In this document: one piece after another, positions 25,824-37,800 of the stretch
How the letters are laid out: every line of letters starts with the position of its first letter
Numbering within the stretch: the first letter of the stretch is position 1
Source of the DNA: an uncultured Eggerthellaceae bacterium
Lineage (GTDB): Bacteria > Actinomycetota > Coriobacteriia > Coriobacteriales > Eggerthellaceae
DNA: 38,152 nucleotides
Reading direction: 5' to 3'
Assembly: GCA_947564425.1 (NCBI GenBank)
Contig: CANOBU010000011.1
Coordinates: forward strand, 1-38,152
Program-made: the position numbers and the translations under genes
Notes under the pieces: model-generated
Seen by the model: only the letters and a program-made list of their open reading frames with translations
Told to the model about the DNA's origin: nothing
Databases searched by the model: none

Positions 25824-27104
25824 CTAATCGACGAGGTCGCGGATGAGGTCCACGATAACCCCATAGGAATGCTCTTGGTCGAACTGCTCTTCGGCGATGC
25901 GGCGGCCGGCAGCTCCCATGGCCCGGCAACGGGCGGGGTCGGATGCCAGGGCCAAGATGGCACGGGCCAGGGCATCGGGGTTTCCGGCCGGCACGTTCAC
26001 GCCGAAGCCATCCGCCTCGACCTTGGCCCTGAACTCCGGACTCGAGCCGGTATTGATAAGCGGAATGCCCGCCGCCAGGTAGTCGCCGATCTTCGTCACG
26101 ATGCTCTGGGCCGCATCGGCCACCAGCGAGTTCACCGTGACATCCGAAGCGCATAGGTAAGCCGCCATGAGGTCGTAAGGCGCATAACCGACGAAATCGA
26201 CCGGTGCGCCCAGAGACGCCGCGAGCTCTTCCAGGGCGGCACGATCGGGGCCATCGCCCAGCAGCTTCACGCGTATGCGGCCGTCTTCGGCAGCGGCCGT
26301 CACCGCGGCGCGAATCAAGGTCGCGATATCGTAGCTGGCCCCCAGGGTGCCGGCGTAGGCGACCCAGAACTCCCCTTCGGGCTTCGCCGCCAGGGGCGCG
26401 CAGGTACGGGCCCCCTCATCGAAGACCGACAGCTGGTTGCCCACGTATACGGTGCGGCGCTCGTAGGGGGCGCTGCGGTCGGCGGCCGGGCGGGCGGCAT
26501 ACTCATCGGATGTTCCCACGGCCGCCGTCATAAGGTTGTAGACCTTCCGCGCATCCCGGGCGAACGGGGCGAAGGCGATATCGCTGAGCACCGGCACATC
26601 CACCGCCATGCGCATGGCTTCGGGCCACAGGTCGTTCACGTCGGCCACATAGGGAATACCGTGGCGGTCGGCAACCTCGGCGCAAACCAAAGCCATGTCG
26701 TTAGGGGGGATCTCGGAATAGATCAAATCGTAGGCCCGGGCATGGTCGGCGAAACGGCTCTCGAGATAGGCTCGCAGGTTGCGGGCCAGCACCCGGTGGC
26801 TGCGGATACGCCCCGGGTCCAGGTTTCTGCGGTATCCCGGCTCGTAGATGAAGCGGATGCGGTAGGGATGCCCCTCGTAGCAGGCCCGGGTGATATCGCG
26901 CTGGGCCTTATCCCAATGCTGGAAGGTAGAGGTGATGAGGTCAACCTTGAATCCCGCCTGGGCCAGGGCCTGGGCTATGAAACGAAAACGGGTGTAGCCG
27001 CGGGTCTCGTCGCCCAGCTTCACCCCTTGGGTGACAACCGCTATATGCCGGGGCCGATCGGAGGCAGCGGAGCCGTTATCGGGATAGGTATAGTAATCGC
27101 GCAT
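25824..27104 (-). CDS. Family 4 glycosyltransferase (WbuB-like)
   Basis: 426 residues with two Rossmann-like halves. N-terminal acceptor half: HIAVVTQGVKLGDETRGYTRFRF and YSEIPPNDMAL; C-terminal donor half: VAYAGTLGASYDIATLI, VKLLGDGPDRAALE, FVGYAPYDLMAAYL and the sugar-nucleotide motif IGDYLAAGIPLINTGSSPEF. The GT-B retaining fold resembles WbuB-type transferases of surface polysaccharide loci. AGGAGG precedes the ATG by five bases. Located between the large two-module transferase and the aminotransferase gene in the same transcript. Confidence 0.88.
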   Translation of the reverse strand: MRDYYTYPDNGSAASDRPRHIAVVTQGVKLGDETRGYTRFRFIAQALAQAGFKVDLITSTFQHWDKAQRDITRACYEGHPYRIRFIYEPGYRRNLDPGRIRSHRVLARNLRAYLESRFADHARAYDLIYSEIPPNDMALVCAEVADRHGIPYVADVNDLWPEAMRMAVDVPVLSDIAFAPFARDARKVYNLMTAAVGTSDEYAARPAADRSAPYERRTVYVGNQLSVFDEGARTCAPLAAKPEGEFWVAYAGTLGASYDIATLIRAAVTAAAEDGRIRVKLLGDGPDRAALEELAASLGAPVDFVGYAPYDLMAAYLCASDVTVNSLVADAAQSIVTKIGDYLAAGIPLINTGSSPEFRAKVEADGFGVNVPAGNPDALARAILALASDPARCRAMGAAGRRIAEEQFDQEHSYGVIVDLIRDLVD

Positions 27105-27131
27105 GCTTTCCTCCTGACGTGCCTTCGCAGC

Positions 27132-29573
27132 CTAACCGCGTACAAGGGGGCCGGTATCCAGATGGAAGAAGGCATCGGCGGGCCCGCGCCGGAAAAGTCT
27201 GTCGTTGTAGAAGGGATCGCGCGCACCCAGCACCTTGCCCCAGCGGGTCAGCATAAGGCTGCGGTCGGCAATGGCCGCCATGCGGTCCGCCGCAGCTTCG
27301 CTCCGGAAGGTCGGCAATGCATAATGGAGCACTTCTATATCGGGCGCAGAGACCAGACGATAGCCGGCTTCGCAGAGTTTCAAGCAATAGTCGAAGACGA
27401 AGCCCTCGCCTGCGAAACCCTCATCGAAGCCGCCTGCCCCGCGCAGCGCCTCGGCAGGGGTCATCAGGCAGGTCCCGGAAAGCGCTTGCCAATTGCGCCG
27501 GCAAAGCCAACGGCGGAACCCCCGGGAAAGCCCGTGGTTGACGGGTACGGGGCCTTCCTCCGACACCGTCATGCCCGCATCGCAGAACGAGCCATCGGGA
27601 TGAACGGCCAACGGGGCGACCGCTCCCACCCCCTTCTGCTGGCAGATGCCCAGAAGCTCCTCGAGCCATGCCGGCTCTACCGCCTCCAATGCATTATCGG
27701 CGAACAGCAGATAGCCGCCGGCCGCCTCCGCCGCCCCCCTGTTCCAAGCCGCAGCGCTGCTCTTAAAGGGCTCAGCGGGGCAGACCAAGCGCACCCGGCT
27801 GTCCGATTCGGCCAAACGCCGCAGGCGATCCATCTCGGCGGGACTCCTGCGCCCATCGGCAACGACGACCGCCTCTTTCGCATCGTAGGCCGACACCTGC
27901 AGAAACGAGCGGACGCACCGCTCCAGCGAATCGCGTCCATCGGCCACAGTCACAAGCGACACCAGGGGATTTTCGGCAACCTCGTAGACTACGCGGTAGG
28001 TGAAGGGGCTGATGTCATCGTCCACCTGGGCCTTCACCCCCAAACGCTGCAGATGGACCCGCACGGCCCGCTTGCCGGCCTCTGCGGCATACCGCTTCGA
28101 TTCCGGATTCCCGGCCGTCGAACCCGGCGCCTTGCGCCATAGGTACAGGGCTTCGGGCACATGGTGCATGCGGCGCCCCGCTTCCGCAACCATCAGGGTG
28201 AGGTTGTGGTCCTGAGCCCCGTCGAACTCGCTTCCCTGCAAGGGCAGCGTGCGCAGAAGCGATGCGCGGACGGTCAGCATGTGGCAAATATAGTTGTTGT
28301 TACGCAGCATATCCCACGAGAAATCAGGCTTGAAGTTGGGTTCCGTCAGAACACCCCCCATGGTGAGCTTGATCTCATCGCAGTACAGAAGGTCGGTATC
28401 GGGATGCTCGTTCACTGTTTGGGCATAGGCGAACAGCAGCCCCGGCGCCAACACGTCATCGTGATCGAAGAAGGCGATGAAATCGCCGGTGGCCCGTTTG
28501 ATGCCCTCGTTGGTGTTCAGGGTTATGCCGCGGTTCTCCTCCAATTCCACCACCACGATGCGGTTGTCGGCCTCAGCCGCCTGGGCCACCGCCCGGGCCA
28601 GCTCCCCGTCTTCGGGGCTCGCATTGACCAATAGCAGTTCCCAGCGGCCATAGGTTTGGTCTTGGACGGATCGGAGCATCTCCTGGAAAAGGGGAATCGG
28701 GGTCTTGTAAAGGGGAACCACGATGCTGAAGACGGGCATCTCGGCAAAGGAGGTCTCGCGCTGCCGCTGCAGTTCCGTCCGATTGCAATAACGGGCCCGC
28801 CACCAGGATGAGAGCGATTCCACATAGCCGGGCGGCTGGTTGAAGAACGCGCCTTCGCGCTCCAGGGCCTTCAGCATATTCTCATCCAACGAGGCGAAAC
28901 CCCGGTTCATGGCCCCATCGCCGCCGATGGCGAAGACCGTGAGCCCTTTCAGGCCATCGGGCAGCATCACCGAGAAGCCCCAAAGCCGCCTGCTATCCCC
29001 CTCCCCTTGGGGCAACGGGTAGCAGCAGGGATCCCAACCCACCTCGTGCAGTCGGCTATCGAGGAAGCGCAGGTCCAGCGCGTCATCGCTCCAGCAGGCC
29101 GGAACGCGGGCAACGCCCCGCAGGAACCGATGGCGCCCTCCCTCGTCCTCCACGACGGCCAGATGCAGGAAATCGTAGATTATGCGCCCCTCGGTGCGCT
29201 CGACCTCGCCATTGCGCACATGCTGCAGGCTGCTGCCATGCAGGGCGGTATTCACATACGAGCTGAGCCGCGCTCCCAGCGGGGTGATCAGATGGGAGGA
29301 CTCGCACAGCGGCGCCCCCGCGCCGTCGAAGGCGAACGCGATAAGGCGGATCCCGCAATCGGCCAGGGGAAGCACGCCGAGGTATTCCCGCTGGTCGGAA
29401 ACGGCCCCCATCAGCGAATCGCTTTCGAGGGGAAACATCATCAGGGGCACCTCTTCGCCGCCTCGCAAGAAGGCGGCGAACCCCAGGCGCTCCCCCGTGC
29501 CCAGGCCCGCCGCAGTCAGGCGGAAATACACCTTCCCCGCCCCGCGGCAAAGATCCGAAACCGTCGTTTCCAT
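27132..29573 (-). CDS. Two-module family 2 glycosyltransferase, second module degenerate
   Basis: 813 residues. Residues 1-275: an all-beta accessory domain ending in a linker with TELQRQRETSF. GT2 module A (281 to about 500): FSIVVPLYKTP, active Asp cluster DHDD (370-373) and GAQDHNL. GT2 module B (535 to about 760) aligns with the third module of the 1089-residue transferase, but its metal motif is FADNALE (624-630) where the partner has NNDT, and FVFDYC (725-730) replaces the FNDIDFC base motif, so B is probably inactive. The start METTVSDL at 29573 has AAAGGGG upstream; a longer reading lacks support. A likely polymer chain-extending transferase; sugars unknown. Confidence 0.85.
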   Translation of the reverse strand: METTVSDLCRGAGKVYFRLTAAGLGTGERLGFAAFLRGGEEVPLMMFPLESDSLMGAVSDQREYLGVLPLADCGIRLIAFAFDGAGAPLCESSHLITPLGARLSSYVNTALHGSSLQHVRNGEVERTEGRIIYDFLHLAVVEDEGGRHRFLRGVARVPACWSDDALDLRFLDSRLHEVGWDPCCYPLPQGEGDSRRLWGFSVMLPDGLKGLTVFAIGGDGAMNRGFASLDENMLKALEREGAFFNQPPGYVESLSSWWRARYCNRTELQRQRETSFAEMPVFSIVVPLYKTPIPLFQEMLRSVQDQTYGRWELLLVNASPEDGELARAVAQAAEADNRIVVVELEENRGITLNTNEGIKRATGDFIAFFDHDDVLAPGLLFAYAQTVNEHPDTDLLYCDEIKLTMGGVLTEPNFKPDFSWDMLRNNNYICHMLTVRASLLRTLPLQGSEFDGAQDHNLTLMVAEAGRRMHHVPEALYLWRKAPGSTAGNPESKRYAAEAGKRAVRVHLQRLGVKAQVDDDISPFTYRVVYEVAENPLVSLVTVADGRDSLERCVRSFLQVSAYDAKEAVVVADGRRSPAEMDRLRRLAESDSRVRLVCPAEPFKSSAAAWNRGAAEAAGGYLLFADNALEAVEPAWLEELLGICQQKGVGAVAPLAVHPDGSFCDAGMTVSEEGPVPVNHGLSRGFRRWLCRRNWQALSGTCLMTPAEALRGAGGFDEGFAGEGFVFDYCLKLCEAGYRLVSAPDIEVLHYALPTFRSEAAADRMAAIADRSLMLTRWGKVLGARDPFYNDRLFRRGPADAFFHLDTGPLVRG

Positions 29574-29647
29574 CCGCAAACCCCTTTCAGCTGCATCCGT
29601 GCAGAATACGATGCGCCCGCTTCGCCCCGCAGGCAGAAGGGCGGCGC

Positions 29648-30217
29648 CTATCCGACAAAGGGCGGGTGGCACTTGTCCTTCTCGCTCAACACGAGCTTCG
29701 ATGCATCGAAGGCGCTATCGCCCTCCAGCGGCGGCCAATCGATGGCGAAGGCCGGGTCGTTCCACATGAAGCCACCCTCGTCATTCGGGTGGTAAACATC
29801 ATCGCATTTGTAGCAGAATTCCGCATGGTCGCTCAGCACCAGGAAGCCATGGGCGAACCCGCGCGGGATGAAGAACTGCCGACGGTTCTCGGCCGAGAGC
29901 ACCACCCCTTCCCAGGAACCGAAAGTGGGACTGCCGGGACGTAGGTCAACCGCCACATCGAAAACGGTACCGGATATCACGCGCACCAGCTTGGCCTGGG
30001 GATGCTCGATCTGGTAATGGAGGCCCCGCAGCACCCCTTTGGCAGAAGACGATTGGTTGTCCTGGACGAAGTCCGCATCGATGCCGCCGGCCAGGAAATC
30101 GGGGCGCTTGTAGGTCTCCATGAAATAGCCCCGCTCGTCCCCGAACGCCTTCGCGTCCACTACGATGACGCCGGGGATGGAGGTTTCGCTGAAGGTGAAA
30201 TTGCCGGATTCGATCAT
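29648..30217 (-). CDS. rfbC: dTDP-4-dehydrorhamnose 3,5-epimerase
   Basis: 189 residues, third enzyme of dTDP-L-rhamnose synthesis. Family motifs: DERGYFMETYK, FVQDNQSSSAKGVLRGLHYQ with the catalytic His, VFDVAVDLRPGSPTFG and FIPRGFAHGFLVLSD. Full length. It lies 30 bases after the DUF2142 gene rather than beside rfbA/D, yet within the same co-oriented run. GAAAGGAAA ahead of the ATG is a serviceable ribosome site. A 74-base gap separates it from the next transferase. Confidence 0.97.
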   Translation of the reverse strand: MIESGNFTFSETSIPGVIVVDAKAFGDERGYFMETYKRPDFLAGGIDADFVQDNQSSSAKGVLRGLHYQIEHPQAKLVRVISGTVFDVAVDLRPGSPTFGSWEGVVLSAENRRQFFIPRGFAHGFLVLSDHAEFCYKCDDVYHPNDEGGFMWNDPAFAIDWPPLEGDSAFDASKLVLSEKDKCHPPFVG

Positions 30218-30247
30218 GCTAGCCGTTTCCTTTCAGGTTGGTCCGCA

Positions 30248-31759
30248 TCAGTACAGGTACAGCGCATAGGCAAGGGCGTTGACCGCCAAGAGCTCTTGGA
30301 TTGCGAGGAATACGATAATCATGGTGAAGACCGTCGAGCGCACGTTCCGCAGCCCCTTGGCCTTGGCGGCATCTGCCGCAGACCCGCCTCGGAACTGGAG
30401 CCTGTAAGACAGCAGCGCCAACGGCAGCACCAGCAAAGGCAGCAGTGGGATGAAATAGCGGCTCTGCACTCCCTCGATGACCGATGATCCCGGAGCATTG
30501 AACTGCAAGTACAGGGCAAGGTAGATGGCGATGGTCACCATAAGGAACAGGCCGTAGGATACCAGCAGGAACAGCCCCGACCGGCGCGAGAGCCCCGGGC
30601 CGGGATGCTCCCGCCGGTCGAAATAGATGAGTACGAGCACCAGCAGCAGCACGCTGAAGGTTCCCGAGCTGTTGTAATCGCGACGATAATCGATGGGGCC
30701 GAACATGCCGAACGAGAAATACCCCTGGTTCAGGATAGAGGTTCCCAGCACATAGAGGAACCGCAGCGGCCGCTCCAAGATAGCGGCCTTCTGGCTTTCG
30801 GGGTCGATGGTGCGCCCCAGGAAGCTGACCCACATCGCTCCGGTATTGATATTGCGAATCAGCAGGTACCAGGCGAGGAACACGCATGCCGAGATAACGA
30901 AGATACCGCCTATGGTGAGCATCTGCCGGCGATGGCGCAGCGATTTATTCCATATGGGGGCGAAGAACAGGAGCAGGACCAGGGGGAAATAGGTCATCTT
31001 AACCAGTGCCAAGGCAACGCAGCTGACCAGCAGGACGACCCATTGGCGGCGGGATGGCTGGGCATCGCTGCGCACCAGCAGCATGAAGCACACGATGAAG
31101 AACAGGGCAGCGCAATTGCTCATATTGTCGGCCGAGATGCAGCAGGAGCCTATGAGGACCTGCGGGATGAGCCCGATGAACAGCACCGCCCATTTCCCCA
31201 AAGGGATGAAGCGGATTGCCAGGAAGAATGCCGCCAGATACACCAATAGGCCGCACAAGCGCATGAGCACGACAGCGGAATACACGTTGAGCGAGAAGAG
31301 ATTCGCAATCCAGAAGCCCACGACATAAGGGGCATAGACCAAGGGCGAATACACCGCTGTGTTCGAGAAAACCGCTTCGACAGAACCCTGGCCCAGCCGT
31401 TCCTCCATCCCCATGGACTCCGAGCCCCAAGGGGGGAAGGAATAGCGGGAGGCATTGCGGAAGGTGTTCCCGCATTCCTCTGAGGCCTCGTAGAGGCCCT
31501 TGTCGACAGAGCCCCCGTAAAGCACGGCGCTATCGCCGGTAAGCTCCCCCTCGGCAACCCCAACCGGATAGGAGGTCAGCTGCCCGGCAGCCAATTGGTT
31601 CGTACGGGAGATATGGTTCGCCTCATCCATGCCGGCCCCCGGTGGAAGCATCAGGATGAAGACCAATGCGAAGGGGATGGCGAACAGCAGAAACAGGTAC
31701 TCGGGCTGGACATCGGCCAGCCTGTGCCACCGCACTCTCAAAGCGCCCGACCCCTTCAT
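30248..31759 (-). CDS. DUF2142-family polytopic membrane protein, possible GT-C glycosyltransferase
   Basis: 503 residues with roughly a dozen hydrophobic helices. The first (about 20-38) is followed at once by PPGAGMDEANHISR, placing Asp45-Glu46 and His49 at the outer face. A large extracytoplasmic loop with two Cys-bearing stretches follows. DUF2142 members have no settled function. An acidic motif in the first outer loop is the hallmark of GT-C enzymes that use polyprenyl-linked sugars, so a role in outer-face sugar addition is plausible; polymerisation or ligation is an alternative. It lies 15 bases after rfbB and 30 bases before rfbC. Base composition looks lower-GC than the rfb genes beside it. 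Confidence 0.8.
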   Translation of the reverse strand: MKGSGALRVRWHRLADVQPEYLFLLFAIPFALVFILMLPPGAGMDEANHISRTNQLAAGQLTSYPVGVAEGELTGDSAVLYGGSVDKGLYEASEECGNTFRNASRYSFPPWGSESMGMEERLGQGSVEAVFSNTAVYSPLVYAPYVVGFWIANLFSLNVYSAVVLMRLCGLLVYLAAFFLAIRFIPLGKWAVLFIGLIPQVLIGSCCISADNMSNCAALFFIVCFMLLVRSDAQPSRRQWVVLLVSCVALALVKMTYFPLVLLLFFAPIWNKSLRHRRQMLTIGGIFVISACVFLAWYLLIRNINTGAMWVSFLGRTIDPESQKAAILERPLRFLYVLGTSILNQGYFSFGMFGPIDYRRDYNSSGTFSVLLLVLVLIYFDRREHPGPGLSRRSGLFLLVSYGLFLMVTIAIYLALYLQFNAPGSSVIEGVQSRYFIPLLPLLVLPLALLSYRLQFRGGSAADAAKAKGLRNVRSTVFTMIIVFLAIQELLAVNALAYALYLY

Positions 31760-31774
31760 GCGCCGCCTACCGCC

Positions 31775-33701
<1,927 letters not shown>

Positions 33702-34604
33702 TTAGCTGCGCTCCTTCCGGGGCACCACCCGGCCCTCGGCCACTTTCTTCAGATAGCGGCCGTACTCGCTCTTGCCGAAGCGTTCGGCGGCGGCCACCAG
33801 CTCTCCGTGGGTTATCCAACCGTTCTCGAAGGCTATCTCCTCCAGAATGGATACGGGCATGCCCTGGCTGCGCTCGATCACGCGCACGAACTCCGATGCC
33901 TCGAACAGGCTCTCCATGGTACCGGTGTCGAGCCAAGCATAGCCGCGGCCCAGGGTGACCACATTCAGCGAGCCGTCCTGCAGATACATCTGGTTCAGGG
34001 TGGTTATCTCCAGCTCGCCGCGGGGCGAGGGCTTCACCCCCTTCGCGAAGTCGCACACCCGCGAATCGTAGAAGTACAGGCCCGTCACGGCGTAGTTGCT
34101 CTTGGGTTCTGCCGGCTTCTCCTCGATGGAGATGGCGTTGTAGTCCTCATCGAACTCCACCACGCCGAAGCGCTCGGGATCGTCCACATGGTAGCCGAAC
34201 ACCGTGGCACCCCCCTGGGCCTCGGCATCCTGCACCGCCCGGCGCAGATGCCGCTTCAAGCCGTTGCCGTAGAAGATGTTGTCGCCCAGCACCAAAGCGC
34301 AGGATTGCCCGGCTATGAACTCCTCGCCGATGATGAACGCCTGGGCCAGGCCGTCGGGCGAGGGCTGCTCGGCATAGCTCAGCGACACCCCGAACTGGCT
34401 GCCATCCCCCAGCAGGCGCTGGAAGTTCGGCAGGTCCAAAGGCGTGGATATGATGAGTATGTCCCGGATGCCCGCCATCATGAGCACCGACAGCGGATAG
34501 TAGATCATGGGCTTGTCGTAGACGGGAAGCAGCTGCTTCGACGTCACCGTGGTAAGGGGGTACAGCCGCGTACCGCTTCCCCCTGCCAGAATAATGCCTT
34601 TCAT
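33702..34604 (-). CDS. rfbA: Glucose-1-phosphate thymidylyltransferase
   Basis: 300 residues, first step of dTDP-rhamnose synthesis: dTTP plus glucose-1-phosphate. Signature [16 protein letters not shown] at the N-terminus, [26 protein letters not shown] with the metal Asp, and [21 protein letters not shown]. The ATG at 34604 matches the family start; the good AGGAGG is about 12 bases away, somewhat long. First gene of the polysaccharide operon and divergent from the giant transferase. Usually inhibited by the end product dTDP-L-rhamnose. Confidence 0.97.
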   Translation of the reverse strand: MKGIILAGGSGTRLYPLTTVTSKQLLPVYDKPMIYYPLSVLMMAGIRDILIISTPLDLPNFQRLLGDGSQFGVSLSYAEQPSPDGLAQAFIIGEEFIAGQSCALVLGDNIFYGNGLKRHLRRAVQDAEAQGGATVFGYHVDDPERFGVVEFDEDYNAISIEEKPAEPKSNYAVTGLYFYDSRVCDFAKGVKPSPRGELEITTLNQMYLQDGSLNVVTLGRGYAWLDTGTMESLFEASEFVRVIERSQGMPVSILEEIAFENGWITHGELVAAAERFGKSEYGRYLKKVAEGRVVPRKERS

Positions 34605-34808
34605 AAGGTGAGCATCCCTCCTCTGCCGCCGGCCATTCATCCCGGCGGGCAGCGATTGCCTAACCTGTTCATTGTAAGGCTTTATCCCGACCTGCCGCCC
34701 ATCTGTACAGAATCATCGTTTCGCAGCAGCACGCGGCCGAAAGCCCGGCCGTGGTACCATGATTCCCGGAGAATCCGCAGCGGGATCCGGGCGAGCAAGG
34801 GAGCAGCC
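34605..34808. promoter_or_regulatory. Divergent promoter region of rfbA and the giant glycosyltransferase
   Basis: 204 bases that must drive both directions. Toward the right-hand gene, TGGTACCAT (34752-34760) is an extended -10 without a -35, giving a leader of about 40 bases. Toward rfbA, TACAAT (minus strand, 34676-34671) is a possible -10 without a good -35. No coding potential seen. Shared control of the two sides is likely from position only. Confidence 0.4.
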
Positions 34809-37800
34809 GTGCCGCATATCAGCATCATCGTGCCGATCTACAACATCGAGGACTGCCTTAGGGCCTGCCTGGCCTCCATCGCCGCCCAAACCTACGATGA
34901 CTTCGAAGCGCTGTGCGTCATCGACGGCTCCACCGACGGCTCCTTCGCCATCGCGCGGGGCTTCGAGGCCCGCGACCCCCGCTTCAAGACATTCGTCAAG
35001 CAGAACGGCGGCCTGTCCTCGGCCCGCAACTTCGGACTGGACGCCGCCCAGGGCGACATCGTCATGTTCGTGGACGGCGACGACGAGCTGGCTCCCGTTG
35101 CCTGCGAAACCGTGGCCCGCGCCTTCGAGGACCCCAAGGTGGACGGCCTTGTATTCGGGGCCCAGGTGATACCCCCCGAGAACAGCACCCCCTGGTTCGA
35201 CGAGACCCTGAAGCCGGAACCCCGCCGCTGGCGGCGCTTCTCGCCCGACCTGATGTTCGCCCCCTATGCCACCCCCTTCGTATGGCGCAACGCCGTGCGC
35301 CGCAGCGCCCTGGAGGCCAGCGGCGTGCGGTTCGATGAAGACGTGCCCTTCGGCGAGGACGTGGTGTTCCAATTCCAGCTGTACCCGCGCCTGGGCACCA
35401 TCGCCGCCATCGCCGAACCCCTGTACCGCTACCGGCTGCAGCGGGAGGGCTCGCTGATGGACGGCCATCGGGAGACCGGCCGCAGGCTGGCCGCCCATCG
35501 CCAGATAGTAGACCTGGTCTGCAGCGATTGGGAGGACCAGGGCCTCATCGAGCGCTATGGGCGCCAGCTGTTCCGCTGGAGCATCCCCTACCTTACCCGG
35601 GATATAGGCGAGCTGCCGCCCGATCGGCTGCTCGAGGCCATGCAGGCCGCCGAGGCGCTGTGGCTGCGCTATTTCGGCCGCTGCATCCTGGAGCCGGCGA
35701 AGCTGCGCTGCCTGTGCCTCTGCCGCGGCGAGGGCAAGGTGTACGGGCTGTACCGCATATCCAGCGCCGCCCCCTTCGCCCGCCTGCAATGCGAAGCGCA
35801 GATCGACGGCCGCCCATTGCCGGTGAACGCCTACCCGCTGCATCCCGACGAGGTGCCCTCCTGCGCCGATTGGGTGCTGGAGTTGCCTTCGCTGCCCGCG
35901 GGTCGGGCCCGGATATCCTGCAGCCCGGGGGGCCTGCCGGGCACCGCCGCCGGCTTCACGGTCGATTTCGGGCGCGTACCCCTGGCCTCGAAGCTCAACG
36001 CGGTGCTGAGGCCCCAGCGCTGCGCCGCCATCCGCGGCTTCGAGCAGCCCCTGGTGTATCACCGCTACCAATGCCGGGTGCTCCAGCGCTTCGAGGGGGA
36101 TGGCTGCCTGCTGTGGCGCACCGAGGTGCGCTGGCTGGGCCCTGCAGCGGCCCAGCCGCAAATCCGCCTGACCGGCTGGAACGGCGAGGCCATCGAAAGC
36201 GAGCCCTTCTTCTGCGAGCTGCAGGAGGGCGACGAGGCGGACGGGCGCCCGAATGCCCTCACCCTGTCTGTACCCACACCGGCCCCCTGCGACGGCTTCA
36301 TCCTGCAAGCGGAGGCTGCGGACGGCCGGACGATAGCCCCCGGCTTCACCTCGGTGAACCCCGCGGAGGCAACCGCCTTAGAGGCGGCAACCGACAACCT
36401 CATGAAGAACGCGGGGGATGACACCGCCGCCTACCGCCGCTGGCTGGGCCGGCATAGGGCACGACCCTCGGAGCTGAAGGCGCAGCGGCAGGCCGCAGCC
36501 GATGCTCCCCGCCCAACCCCGATCTCGCTGTTCCTTTGGGCCGTAGACGCCAATCCCCTGGCCCTGGCGGAAACCGTGGCCTCGCTGAAGCGCCAGAGCA
36601 ATCCCCATTGGACCCTCCTCATCGCCGCCCGCGAGAACACGCTGGGCGGCCATGACGGCCGCATCGCCGTCACCGACCCCGGCAATGCGCCCTTGGCCCG
36701 CTGGTTCCAGAACAGCGCCGCCGGCGTACTGCGCGGGCTGGTGGGCTTCCTGCAGCCGGGCGACCGGCTGGAGCCCGATGCCCTGTTCCGCTATGCACAG
36801 GCCGCTGCCGGGACAGACCCTGCATCGCTGGGTGTCTGGTACTGCGACGAGGACGCCTGCGAGGGCACCGGGTTCGCCTGCCCGGTATTCAAATCCCCCT
36901 TGAACGTGGATGCCCTCTACAGCTGGAATTGGGTGGGCCAGCTGGCCCTGTTCTCCCGCAACCTGCTGGCGAAGGCCCCGGTTACAGCCGCAACCGATTT
37001 CGCCTCGTGGCTCTACGAGCAGACGCTCTTCGCCTACAGCGCAAAAGCCCGCTTCGCCTACCTGCCCTTCCTGCTGTTCCACAGCGCGAAAGCCACCGCC
37101 CCCTACCGCGAGGAGCCCAGCCCCTCATCAGACGGCGCCTGCAGAAGCGCCCTGGAACGGCATCTGGACCAGCGCGGACTGGCCGCTGCCGTGCAGGAAG
37201 GGCCCCGCCCCGGCACCTGGCGGGTGCGCTACGGGCTGCCCGAGCCCCATCCGCTGGTGAGCATCATCATCCCCAGCAGCGACCGGCTGGACCTGCTGGA
37301 GCCCTGCGTGCGCTCCATCCTGGAGAAATCGACCTACGATGCCTATGAGGTGCTGGTGGTCGAGAACAACAGCACCGATGTGGACACCTTCGTGTTCTAC
37401 GATGTCATCGCCGAGGAAGACCCGCGGGTGCGGGTGATCCACTGGCCCTACGAGTTCAACTACGCGAAGATCGTGAACTTCGGCGCCCGCCACGCCAAAG
37501 GCGACTACCTGCTGCTGCTGAACAACGACACCGCCGTGATAGAGCCGTCCTTCATCGAGGAGATGCTGGGGCCCCTGCAACGCGACGAGGTGGGGGTCGT
37601 GGGCGCCAAGCTGCTGTTCCGCGATGGGCTGGTGCAACACGCCGGCGCCTCGGTGGGCGTATGGGATGCCGTAGTGCACGTGAACCAGTTCTTCACCCGG
37701 GAACGCCCGGGATACCTGGCCAAAGCCACGTTGCCCGGCCAGTTCACCGCTGTCACCGGCGCCTGCCAGATGGTGAGGGCCGATTTCTTCCAGCAGCTGG

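Noticed and set aside
34602-34625. Four-codon leader peptide before rfbA overlapping its start
   Set aside because: An ATG follows AGGAGGG with no spacing, so ribosomes would not use it; the site more likely serves rfbA at a long distance.
34713-36308. Minus-strand frame of 531 codons opposite the giant transferase
   Set aside because: Antisense to strong GT2 motifs; composition is that of a reversed coding frame.
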